The notes beneath the pieces were generated by a model. That model saw only the letters and a program-made list of their open reading frames with translations. It was not told where the DNA came from and did not search any database. Positions 23,576 to 34,308 of a stretch of DNA of 64,000 nt are shown in pieces. Positions within the stretch are counted from its first letter, which is position 1. Each line of letters opens with the position of its first letter. Origin of the DNA: Callaeas wilsoni (lineage: Eukaryota; Chordata; Aves; Passeriformes; Callaeidae); the NCBI GenBank assembly GCA_013398955.1, contig VWPU01008488.1, positions 91,561-155,560 on the forward strand, written 5' to 3'. The translations under genes were made by a program, and so were the position numbers.

Positions 23576-24409
23576 GCCTGTTCTCCTGGAGAACTCCATC
23601 TACACCTGTACAGTCACCTGTCAAATGAGGTGGGCATGAACACCCAGGGGAGAGTTTGCTGGGCTGGAAGGCACAATGCAGCTCCTCAGGGATGAACTTT
23701 CATGTCCTGCACTGCCTCAGATGATAAAACATTCCACCACTGAGAATAATATTCCTCTCCCCAGGATCTGTGAGGGCAACTTGGGCACCCCATGGAACCA
23801 GGGCTGGGTTTCCACTAAACTTTGGTGTCCACTTAACAGCTTCTCCCCACAATGTGTGTTGGCCCCCAGGACAATGTGAAGGTTGCCCAGTGGGGTGCTG
23901 GGTTGGGACCAAAACTAAAACTGTACCAAATCAACCAGGGAAAGGAGTGTAAATGTTTTCAGGCAAAATACCCTGTGGCGCTGCTGGAAAACAAACACAC
24001 GCTGCTCCTGTGCGAGCAGGGAAAAGGAGAGCAGGAATCAAACTGGAAGGCAGAAGGGAAGTCAGCAGTCCAGAGGTGACAAGAAATTCAAGTTTCTTGC
24101 ACCATGCAGGATCCAGTCTTGTTGAGAAGCCCTGTGGGGTTGATTCTTCCCTCAGCAGCAGCATCAGCAGCTGAGAGTCACTGCAGACAGCAAGAGGAGG
24201 CTCTGGAGCCCCACCCCAAACTGTGGCAGAGGAGGAATGACACAGGGCAGCGTGCACAATGACAGTGAAGTCCTCTGCAGCAGTCCCCAAAGGATTTCCC
24301 GCTTGGAAGAGCACTTCCACACCAGGTGGATGCTGTATGGGATGCTTGTCAATCATCAGGTTCATTCTAATAGCTGGCAAGTAATCGAAACACCAGCAAG
24401 GTGGGGGAA
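23576..24409. other. Unique noncoding DNA
   Basis: No gene or element recognised. The 160-codon minus-strand frame at 23931-24413 has no recognisable domain, and several other frames overlap it. Confidence 0.55.
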
Positions 24410-24600
24410 TCATCTCTGGGATCTCCTGGAATTTAAAGCATTTGTCTTGACAGCTTCATGTGATCACCCCTAATTCTTGAGCTGTATGAGGCAGAGTCCT
24501 CATCCACGCTCTTCAGACTACCCATGAATTCTCAGCTGCTCTTGTGTCCTCCCACAATCGTCTTTCACAGACAAGTACCTCCCTGGCTATCCTCATGGGA
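24410..24600 (-). mobile_element. Ancient CR1/L3-like LINE fragment (weak)
   Basis: Diverged match in the expected order: TTTGTCTTGACAGC, TTCATGTGATCACCCC, TAATTCTTGAGCTGTATGAG, then a pyrimidine-rich block with TGTCCTCCCACAATCGTC where old copies have CATATCCCCCCTCAGTCGTC. Short and eroded, so less secure than the copies at 7940 and 19655. Confidence 0.5.
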
Positions 24601-26519
24601 ATATAACTCCCTGCTTCCACCTTCCTTGCTGTCCTTCTCCAGACTTCTCCCAGCTCCAACTCCTCTGGCACAGCACAGGCTGTTCTGATGCTTCCCCTGT
24701 GTTCTTAATTCCAGCATGAGAGTTCCTGACACCTCACTTGTGCTGGAGAGAGCTTCACCTGAGAGTGAACCTATCCAAGCAGGAAAGGCATGGAGAAAGG
24801 GACTCAGCAGCAAGGAATGTGCCTTGAATGGGGATGAGGATGGAGAAGCTTGAACCATCCTCGCTCCTGCCGACATAACCTGCACGGGAAGGAGCCAGTG
24901 AGCACAGACTCATCTCTGTCACAGCTAAACAAGCCTACAGTAAGATCTCCGGGACACTGATTGGGAACTTGGAGAGTTCTGGCAGTGCAGGCGAGGGCAG
25001 GAAAGCATTTGGGCTATCACAGAGCTTTCAAGGACGTGCGTGTGACCCCCAGTGCTCTCCCTGCCCCACGAGGTGGGAGCATCCAGTGTGAGTTTATGGC
25101 AGTGGACAGAGCTGGCTGGCTGGTCTGAGAGCAGCGGAAAAGCAGGAGAGGTCAATTCCTGTGTTGTTCTTCCTCGGGAAAACCCCCCTGGATATCCGCT
25201 AGCTCTGTGCTGACGTTGTTGGGGCTCTGCCTTTTGCAAGCTCTCTGTTCCCTCCTCCACGAAGGGCATGGATGGTAGCACCAGAGCTCGATCCTGTGAG
25301 GAGGACGGGGGCTGGCACTGCCCATGGCAGGGGATCACTCAGGACTGGCCAGCACGGACTGGTCACTTCTCCATGGTGCTGTTACTGGGACTAGCACAAC
25401 CACGGCCCATCTGGGCTCTGCCCTCACTCCTCCAATCGGGCCAGGGGGACAGGCTTGTCCCCAAGGTGACCAGGGCTCTTTCTGTCCTCCATCCCCTTAC
25501 CAGGTGTTTTCTGCTGCTCTCCCCTGCTCAGATCCCTTTTCCTCCCCACAGGGTTGAGCTGATAAAGCTGATTTGAAATCACTTATTGCTTAGCAACATT
25601 TATTATCCCTGACAAGCTTACCGCAGCTGCCAAAGGGAACGAGAATGAAACAAGCCTCACCCAATATTTTAAGTTTTCCCTTATTTCTGCCCTCTGTGCA
25701 TGCAGACATCACAAGGGCATATAGTGCTGTTTATCCTTCCCCTCCATCACTTTCCAAAGGCCTTCTGCAGGAGCATCCTTCTATCAGGATAGGCACTGGC
25801 ATCTCCTGGGATGGCACAGATTTGAAAAAGGGATGCAGCTTGTGAATGAGCTGGAAGATCATCTACGAGGCAATGGCAGTAGGGATGGGTCACCTGCACT
25901 ATGACAGGTAGGAAAAGCCTCTTGAGATGTGTCGGCAGCCCCACAAAATGCTTCCTCACTTTCAGGGCTTAGAGTGGGCAAAGTCCTTTGGAGTCAGCAG
26001 GAATGGGGTTCAGTTCACAGGTGAAAACATCACTATGTGGAATCCAGGGGCAGGACTCAGCTACCTAAATATCAGCATCCATTTCCATCCATTGGGCTTT
26101 GGCCCAAGAGAACTCTGGGATCCAGGATGCCAGTTCAGCAGGTTTCTAAAAATGCCAGCTCTCCTTCCAAAATAATGAGCTTCGCCCACGAAGGAGAGGA
26201 ACCATGACTGCTCTGTTCTCGAGCAGCTGCAGCAAACAAAAGCTGTGTCAGAGCCCATTCCAGCAAGGAGGCACAGAGGAGCAAACTGCCCAAGAAAATG
26301 CAAGGAATTTCCTGGCATGATCAGCCCTCCTAGCATGATCCATGCTCACAAGCTAGAAATTCAAATCCCTGTGTTGTTAGCTAAGACGGGATTTAAAATC
26401 ACATGTAAGCAGCACTAGCACCATGCTGTAAGGTGGTGGTGCCTGGCAGAGGCAGGGACCAAATAAAATGCATTTACAGGGCAGGAGTGGTTTTCTGAGG
26501 GAATTTCCTTGGGATGAGG
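24601..26519. other. Unique noncoding DNA
   Basis: Nothing recognised. Open frames of up to 137 codons (for example 24925-25338 minus) carry no domain-like features. Confidence 0.55.
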
Positions 26520-26669
26520 CAGGGCAATGGAGAAGTGAAGATAGCTGGAGCTTGTTCTGTAGTAGAACAAGTAGTAGTAGTAGAAAACAGAGCAAAATCC
26601 TCNCCAGGGCAATGGAGAAGTGAAGACAGCTGGAACTTGTTCTGCAGTAGAAAACAGAGCAAAATCCTC
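26520..26669. repeat. Local duplication interrupted by one N (possible assembly join)
   Basis: The sequence CAGGGCAATGGAGAAGTGAA to AAAACAGAGCAAAATCCTC occurs twice: 26520-26602 and 26605-26669. The copies are almost identical, except that the first carries 18 extra bases rich in TAG triplets. The single ambiguous base N at 26603 lies exactly between them. This is what overlapping contig ends joined without merging would look like. A real tandem duplication is also possible. Confidence 0.8.
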
Positions 26670-28735
26670 AGTGCTGGGAGAAACACCACTGCGGATGATT
26701 CCATCCCTACATGTCACCGCACCTCTGAGAAGATCACAGGCTTTCAGGAAGACAAGAGAAGTGTTGTAACCCCTGTTTTGTAACAGAAGGGAAAGCACAG
26801 AGATTCCAGGAACAAGCAAAAGGAGGAGCACAGGATGACAACCTGACAGCTTCTCTTTGACCTCGCTGTGAGGATAAGCCGTGTCTTCCTTGGGCTAAAA
26901 ATCAAAGCATCCAGGAAGGGTTCTGGAGCTGCATCCAGGAGTTCCTGAAGGTGGCCACAAACCATGGAGATGGGCCAAAATCTTTTCCTTCTGAGCAGAA
27001 AAGAAAACACATGCAATGTGTAAAATCCCATTTCTTTTTCTGCCATGGCCCCAGACGATCCAGGGGACACCACTCCATAGCTTCATCCCTGGGGGGAGCC
27101 CAGGCAGCACAACCTCCCCAGGGCATGGAGGGGAGCTGAAAACCTCACCTGGTTTTGGAGCACATCAGCACTAGCACTCACTAGCACTTAATTTCAGGGT
27201 TTCCTCCACTGGAGGAGGAAACTTCGGTTCATAAAATGTGCAGCAGCCCAGTGAGGCAGCAATAAGGCTGAAAGGAAACTGAGGCACAGCCAAGCTGTGC
27301 ATCCCAAGGAGAGGATCCCAGTGCCATGCCTTCCTCCTAAGAAGCCATGCTCCCTGGCAGATGAAGACAGCACATAGAGCAGTGGGCAGTTTCCAAACAG
27401 CTGGGCTCTGGAGCTGCTTTGGCCAAGCCCCCAGCCCGTGTCCGATGGCCCAGGGGAAAGGTTTCAGCGCTGGCCCTGCTCCTGCTTGAATAGAACGAGG
27501 ATGAACACCTTGGCTTTGCCTTGCAAACCGAGCCAAAGCCCTAACAGCAATGACAGAAGGAAACCAAGCAGTCTCCAGGATGTCTTCCCAACCACTTCTC
27601 CCCATTTTCCACAGCAAGAAACGGGATGAGAGTGTTGGGATGTGCCCTGATTACCCTGCTCTGGAAAATGCTTTGCTGCACTGCTGATGTTTCCTGCCCA
27701 CCTACAGCCAGTGGCCTCAGCGCTTGTGCTCTTGGCACAGCCCAAGGCACCCGGGAGCTGAGGGAACATTCAGAGGGCTCGAATGAGTAGCAGCCCTGTG
27801 TTTGGGCTGAATAGCAAAAGGAGCTTGTGTGGGTTTCCTTTTCAAAGCCGGCTGAGAAAAGGTTTTGTTGCAAACTCCAGGCCAGAAGCGCTGAAGAGCC
27901 TTGAATTCTGATCTCTGTGCTTGTTTGTGCCTATTTCATTTCATTGTTTACTCTTTAGCTGCTCGAAGGGCTGAGGCAGCTCAGAGTTCTTGCAGAGAGG
28001 GCTCCTGCTGGTCCTGGCCAGGTCTGTCATTCAGCTTGGAGACCCAAGGAAGCCCCTCCAAGACCCAAACACCTTCCCATGCAGGACATCATCGCTGTGG
28101 GAATGGCTCCATGATGCAGCGACTTTCCTGCCCCGGACCCTCCCAGATCTTGGCAAGGTGCTCAGAGGGTCTTCTTGCACTCAAGGGTTTTTTCCAGCCC
28201 AAAGACAGCGAGAGGAAGAGAGGCAGAGACAGAGTGTGGGTGGAGTTGTAGCCACTGGAGATTTTCCCCTTGTCCAAGACCTCTGCCCCGGGAGCTTGGC
28301 GTCATCCCACAGCTTCTGTGTCCTCTTCAATTCCCCCAAGCATCTCAGCAGCCATGGTGGGAAAGAAACGCTCCCTCCCAGCTAGCCCTGACCTTAATCT
28401 GCCACCTCATCAGCTCATCTTTGGACCTATTGCCGTTTCCCACAGATCACAGATCTCCAGGCTTGAGGCTGTATCTCGCTCTGCCTTGGAAGGAAGACAC
28501 AACGCATGGCCTGGAAGCACTGCCATGCCATCAAAACTCATCTCCTTGGTGGACCAGCACTAGGGGAAGCCATGGATGCAGGGGCCTGGTGCTGACTCTG
28601 CCACACATCCCCTGGTGTCTTCTGGGTGCATCTATGGCCACCACTCAATGGCACAAGGCTCCCATGGATGGGGGACAACCCTCAGCCATGCACGGCCTTC
28701 TACAGCCTTGAGGTTCAGAGTGGCCTCCTGGCTTG
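26670..28735. other. Unique noncoding DNA
   Basis: No gene or dispersed repeat recognised. The largest frames (27171-27617 minus, 28175-28711 plus) show no recognisable domain and overlap each other in several phases. Confidence 0.55.
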
Positions 28736-29026
28736 CAGCTCTCTGGTGACCAGTGACAGGACCCAAGGAACAGCTGGAGATGTGTCAGGGAAGGTTTAGG
28801 GGGATATTAGGAAAAGGTTCTTCCACCAGAACATGGTCAGGCACTGGAACAGGCTCCCTGGGGAACTGGTCAAGGCTCCAAGCCTGACAGAGTTAAAAAG
28901 CATTTGGAAAACCCTCTCAGGCACAGGGTGGGATTGCTGGGATTCACCTGTGCGAGGCCAGAAGATGGACTCAATGATCCTTGTGGGTCCCTTCCAGCTC
29001 AGGAAATTCCATGTCCCCATGATTCC
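28736..29026 (+). mobile_element. CR1 LINE 3' fragment of about 290 bp, TTCCAGCTCAGG subfamily
   Basis: Blocks: CTCTGGTGACCAGTGACAGG, TTAGGAAAAGGTTCTTCC, CATGGTCAGGCACTGGAAC, GGGGAACTGGTCAAGGCTCC, CTCAATGATCCTTGTGGG and TCCCTTCCAGCTCAGG. It belongs with the copies at 1190, 40503 and 51909. Confidence 0.93.
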
Positions 29027-29439
29027 AGTCATGGTCCCCGTGGGCAGTGTGTGATTTTGGCTGAGCCTCTCTGCTCCCATTCTTAGCACATGTGCTCCAG
29101 ACCATCCTTTACTCCTTTCAGCCAGAAACCAACTGGGAGAGCACCTTCATTTCTGCAGTAAAGCTCATCAGGTGCTTTGAAACACAGGTAACAACTTATT
29201 CCAGCTAAGCTGCAAAGAAGGGAGTCCCAGGAAGGTTTTGGGTGATGCTGATTGATGGTCTTGTCTTGATTTACTGAAGGAGAAGCATAAAGGAAGGAAA
29301 GGGGTGGAGTGGAAGAGGATAAGGATAAATATTACTTTATGAGTATAAATATTTAGTAGCCAGAGCCTCAGTCCTTGAATAGTCTTTGAATTTAGATATT
29401 AAGTTCTTGAAAGGGCTTGGAGGGATTTTTGTGCCTCAT

Positions 29440-29575
29440 ATTCTCATAGGTGTCAATTAATTAGATGAGCCAGCCTGAGGTGAAGCAGGATAACCAAAAC
29501 CAGTCTGTATGAAGAAAAATAATTATTCATGAATAATTCAGAAGGAACACAGAAACCCTAATTAGGGCTGAACCT
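29440..29575. promoter_or_regulatory. AT-core motif cluster with perfect 18-bp palindrome (candidate enhancer)
   Basis: Contains TCAATTAATTAGATG (homeodomain-like) and the perfect inverted repeat AATTATTCATGAATAATT at 29521-29538, followed by CCCTAATTAGGGCTG. Several palindromic ATTA/TAAT cores in non-repetitive sequence suggest paired homeodomain or POU binding. The palindrome is a direct observation. The function is inference. Confidence 0.25.
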
Positions 29576-31989
29576 CACAGAGGGAAATGTGGATCTAAAG
29601 TCTGGGGGCTTTTTCCCACTGAATTTGAAGTTTGAGTTCAACTTTGGAGTTGGAAAGACGTGAGCTGTGGCTGCTGGGCATCCTCCCTCAGTGCCACGTG
29701 CCCGAGTTGCGTGTGCTGTGTTTATCATCCCTCGGAGGCTGTCAGTGCACACAGTGCATCAGATGTCTCCAGGGACCTTATCCTTCCTGGAAACCCGACC
29801 TCAGCCAGGCCAGGCTCCAGCAAGGGAACATCCTGGCCCTCGCTCCACAGTCACCCGGGCTGACATCAGGATAACCCTATCCCTTTCCAGGGAGTGCCTC
29901 CTGCTCTGCACGTGAGGGAATGACCCCGCTGTGCTCCTGGCCCTGCAATTCTCCCCGGAGAGGGCTCGGTGTCCTGCAGTGCCTGCTGGCACAAGCTCCC
30001 TGCAGTGCCTCACATCACGCATCCTCAGAGCTGTAAGCCCCCCAGGAAGGACATGGAGGGGGATGTTCCTGCCCTGGCAGTGACAGGGGACCTTTCCTGC
30101 CCTTAGACCCTTGGCATTTTGTCACCTGCTGAGCCGCATTTGACACAGCCCTTCAGCCCACACCTGTAAGCCCAGGTGTGCCCCGAGGCATTTCTCTGCA
30201 GCCCAAGCAGCTCCTTCCCTCGCTGCCTCTTGCAGACCACTCTTCCAGCTGGAGGCACTGGAGTATTTCCTACCCACCAGAAAAGCTCTTCACCCCCTCT
30301 CTAGCCAAGGTCTGGTTTTATCCTGAGGGGTGTCTCTGGTTGGGATGAGCTCAGGCTCTCCCAGGGCTCTCTGGAGATCCCTGGTGAAGCGCAAACACTT
30401 CAGGCACCATGGATGAACTCACCAGGCTCCCAGACCATCCCTTCCCTGGTGCTGCAGGTTTCCTCTCCTCAGGATGCTGAGCATTCACATTTTTCTAGGG
30501 AAAAGTGAACTTGGCACCACCATGGAAGGCTCAGAAACCTCCTGGATGAAGCCCAGACTGGGGAAACTTTCACAGTGACACAGAGAGGTCCCCTTCCCAT
30601 GCATCCTAAAATCTCAATTTGCAATGATAACCAGAGTCAAACGCCAAAAGAGCCATCACGACAGTGAGGGGGAGGATGGATGCTCCTGCCTCCCTTTCCC
30701 CTCTCCATCTTCCTACTCACTGCCTTAAGAAAGGAGGAGAAGGGGGAAGGGAAGCAGATCTCCACGCCAGGCTCGTGCATTTTCACCCATCAGAAAGCAA
30801 TTTTCCATGATTACAGAGTTTGCTATTCTGGGCTGCAGTTGAAGGTTTATTAGTTAAGAGCACACCAGTAACTCCCGATTGTGCCTGCATTAGGAGAAGC
30901 ACTCAAACCTCATCATGCTCTGAATGAGATACTTCAGGAAACATCCTCAGCAGTTACAGCCTTTGATGGATCTCTGCCTGTGGCACGACTTAATGAGCTT
31001 GTAGTGGGAATAAGGAGAGGAGAGGGGGAAGAGGGTGAGACAGCTCCCAGCAAATCACACTCATCTTCACCGAGGAGGTTCATGAGATATTGATCTGTTC
31101 TCGATATTTAAAGCCCAAAAAGGGAATCAAGTTTAAGCAGGCGAGAAGTTCTCCCTGAAAGTGCAGGAATTGTGAAAGATGTGCAGGAAATACAGAGCAG
31201 GCAGGAGCCAAGCAAATGCCATCCTGGGAACCTCTTTGCCAAACCACAGGGAGAAGGGGCAGCTGGGGGACATCACAGGACAGGGTGTGACACCACATCA
31301 GGGGGTGTATCCCAAAACAGAAGGCTGTGACCAAGGGGATGCCCTTCACACACGGCCTTGCTGCCCAGGTGGGAGCTCCAGAGACCCCCGGGCATCTCCA
31401 GCAGACACGGACAAATCCTCCCAAGAGCCCACTGGGAGATGGAGCTGTTCTCATTTCACAGCCACAAGGAATTATGGCAAGCAAAGGCAGGGCAAGGACA
31501 GATTTAATCCCAAACCCTAAAGTACCCAAAGTCCTTTGGCCAAATGGTCATTCATTTAAGGACCTAAACTTTAATGGACTATCAATGATTGATGTGTTAT
31601 AAAGTTACCAAGATCACTCAGATTTACAGCAGAACCAGGGGACAGATTTTATTCATTTTTCTCTGAATGAACAAACATTTTTCTAAATTGTGGAGCCAGC
31701 CTTCCACGTCGTAATTTAAAATAAGTGAATATTAACAAAAAAAAAAAAAATCCCAAAACAGAATAGAAATAAAATCAAAGCAAGCTTCAGTGACGCAAAA
31801 TTCAGATTTCTGCCAAAATCTGCTTCCTGAGAAGGAGACAATCTGAAAAGGTTTTACTTGGAAAGGAGAGACGCATCTTTAACTTAAATGCTTTTTCAAA
31901 TGAAGTAGAAAAAAAGCTCAGTCTGGAGGAGTTTTGGTAGCCCTCTCTTGCAGCAGAGACAAAATCCCACTTTCTGGGAAACCCAGCCA

Positions 31990-32480
31990 GTTTGGACGGG
32001 TGGGATTTATCCCAAACACCGGCAGCGCTGCTCCAAGGCTGCCCTTCAGGGGGACCCACGCGGGACGGGTTTATTGACCCAGCACGGGCTGTGCTGACGC
32101 ATTTCTTGTTCCCGTGGAGCTCAGCCCGGCATCTGCTGCCTTCCAGCAGCTCCCGGCCCCGACGCTGCGACCCCGCCTCCGCCTCCCAGGCTGATTTTTG
32201 AGGACAGAAGGTCATTTTCCCCGTCACGGCGGCGGCGGGGTGCAGCGTGCGCAGGCCAGCTCCTGCCCAGCCCCTGAAGCGCTCGCAGTGAAACAAGAGC
32301 ACCTTCTGAGCATCAATTCTCCAGCATCCGCCGGCCGACCAGCTCCCTCTGCTGCTGCTGCTGCTGCTTCCAGCCTGACCCAAACTGCGTTTGCAGCGAT
32401 GAGGAGGCACCGGAATGAGTTTTGGACAGTCTGTGGGATGGAGTGAGCAGCTGGCTCCCTAGTGACGCGCAAATGCTCGG
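31990..32480. promoter_or_regulatory. CpG-island-like segment (candidate promoter)
   Basis: About 34 CpG dinucleotides occur in roughly 490 bases, including CCCCGACGCTGCGACCCCG and CACGGCGGCGGCGGGG, whereas the flanks have few. Three TGACGC motifs (31791, 32095 and 32463), half-sites of the CRE/ATF type, bracket it. In birds such islands often mark promoters. No first exon, TATA box or coding start could be recognised on either strand. Confidence 0.35.
32349..32366 (+). repeat. (CTG)6 trinucleotide run
   Basis: Six perfect CTG units. Read on the minus strand they give a serine or alanine run in spurious open frames. Confidence 0.9.
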
Positions 32481-33936
32481 TGACACCTGAAACATCTGCA
32501 GATGTCCCAGGTCCTGGAGGAGACCCACTACAGCTGGAGGCCAGCAGGTTCCAGGACACCTCCACTACCCATGTGAACAAACTGCAGACCAACTGCAAGT
32601 TGTTTGGTTTATTTTCCATCTTTTGGAGGTGTTTTTAGAGAAAAAAGTCAGGGTTACCCAAGACCAAACAAAAACCTTCACTGCATCACTGAGTACAGGA
32701 AGATCCTCTGGCATCTCCCTCACTGTCTCTGTGTTCACATTCCTCACTGGGACCATTCCCAGATCAGATGAGCAGAAATCCTGGGCAGGGGGTCTCACAA
32801 GAGCCTTTACCTGGTTTATTTTGGAGGTGTTACATTAACCACTGCACACTCTGCCTTCAGTCTCAGTTGGAGTGTAAATCTCCAAGGCATTTTATCAACC
32901 TGGCATTGCATTCCTGGCCCTTGGAGATTGGAGGGTGCCAGACACCTTCTGAGCTGGCAAACACGGGGGTTGGCAGCAGAAAGGTGAGAAAAATGAGCTG
33001 CTGGCTTATCATCCATCCCAGGAGGAGCTACCATTGTCCTAGGGGTGACAATCCTCCAGCCACTTGTCCCCAGGAGTCCTGAGGCCCCGATGTGCTTGGC
33101 AGGGTGTGTGACACAGCAGAAGACAGCCTGTCTCGGGTTGAGGATCGGAGGGGTGACAGCCTCCACCTCCAAATCACACATGGGAAACTGAGGCACAAGG
33201 TGGCTGGAATGGATTAGCGGAAAACAAAAAATTTTCCCCCCAGGCTCTGCCACGAGGATGGAGCTGCACAGAGGCGTGGCTGGTTCAACACGTGTTTAAC
33301 AGGGAGTGAGGTGATGCCGGGAGGGTCCAGCTGTGGCAGGGACAGCCCGGAGGGAAGGCAGGGGGACGTGCAGGCTGCCACCCAGTCACCCCTTAATTCT
33401 TCTGCAGGGACTGGCAGCAATGCCAGCGGCTTCCTGGCAGCCCTGAGGATGGAGTGGAGGTGCAAGGGAGGTGTCCACCCACCAGGCACATGCAGGAACC
33501 ATCACCCAACAGCTGCCGGACGTGCCCGTGTTTGGGTCATCTCCCACCCATGGCCAGGTTGGAGCTGGTAACCTCGGGCTGTTTGAAGCAGTGACCCAGG
33601 GCTGAATGGCAGCAGGGTTTATCTCAGAAGGTTTGTTTTGACAAGGGTGTCCACCCTAAAAAGAAAATAACTGGCATCCTGTTTTAGGGCTGGGCTGCGC
33701 TGCCACAGCCGAGCAGCTCCGGGTGGGAGCGGGACCACAAAGCTCTGGGTTTGCAGAGAAGAGTTGTACTCAACATGACCTTGAATCCATCATCCCAAGA
33801 CTCTGCACAGCCCTCAACATCTTTTTCCAGCATCTTCTCCTGCCTGCAGGCTGTGGCCACTAAGGAACAGGGAGCAAGTAGGACTTGGCCCCCAGGAGAG
33901 GAGGAATGGTTGATCTGGAAGCACAGGAGCTGCTCA

Positions 33937-34308
33937 GATTCGATTCTATTCTATTCTATTCTATTCTATGCTGGTCTATTCTAATCTATTCTATTCTTCC
34001 AAGTTGGAAGAGACCTGCAAGATCATTGAGTCCAACCTCTGTCCCATCACTTCAACTAAACTGAACCATGGCACTTAGTGCCACATCCAATCTCTTTTTA
34101 AATACGTCCAGGGATGGTGATTCCACCACCTCCCTGGGTAGACCATTCCAATATTTTATCACTCTTTCTGTAAAAAATTTTCTCCTAATATCCAACCTAT
34201 ATTTCCCTTGGCGCAACTGAAGACTGTGTCCTCTTGTTCTATCAGTTGTTGCCCAGAAAAAGAGACCAATCCCCACCTCACCACAACCACCTTTCAAGAA
34301 GTTGTAGA
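33937..34308 (-). mobile_element. CR1 LINE 3' fragment of about 370 bp with pentamer tail
   Basis: Starts with a run of CTATT pentamers (about 33941-33998), then CCAAGTTGGAAGAGACCTGC, ATCATTGAGTCCAACCTC, TCCAGGGATGGTGATTCCAC, CACCTCCCTGGGTAGACC, TTTTCTCCTAATATCC and TGTCCTCTTGTTCTATC. This is the reverse complement of a CR1 3' end. The tail is an expanded ATTCT pentamer instead of the usual octamer. Confidence 0.92.

Larger units (their letters stand above)
29027..33936. other. Long stretch without recognised CR1, with regulatory candidates
   Basis: At 4.9 kb this is one of the longest intervals without a recognised dispersed repeat. It contains an 18-bp palindrome (29521-29538), a 14-base A-run (31737-31750), a CpG-island-like segment (about 31990-32480) and a (CTG)6 run (32349-32366). 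No exon could be recognised. The 202-codon minus frame 31802-32410 crosses the CpG-rich segment, and its serine run is the CTG repeat read in reverse. Confidence 0.5.

Noticed and set aside
31802..32410. 202-codon minus-strand frame with a serine run
   Set aside because: The serine run is the reverse of a (CTG)6 microsatellite, and the frame simply crosses the CpG-rich segment. No start or splice context is convincing.
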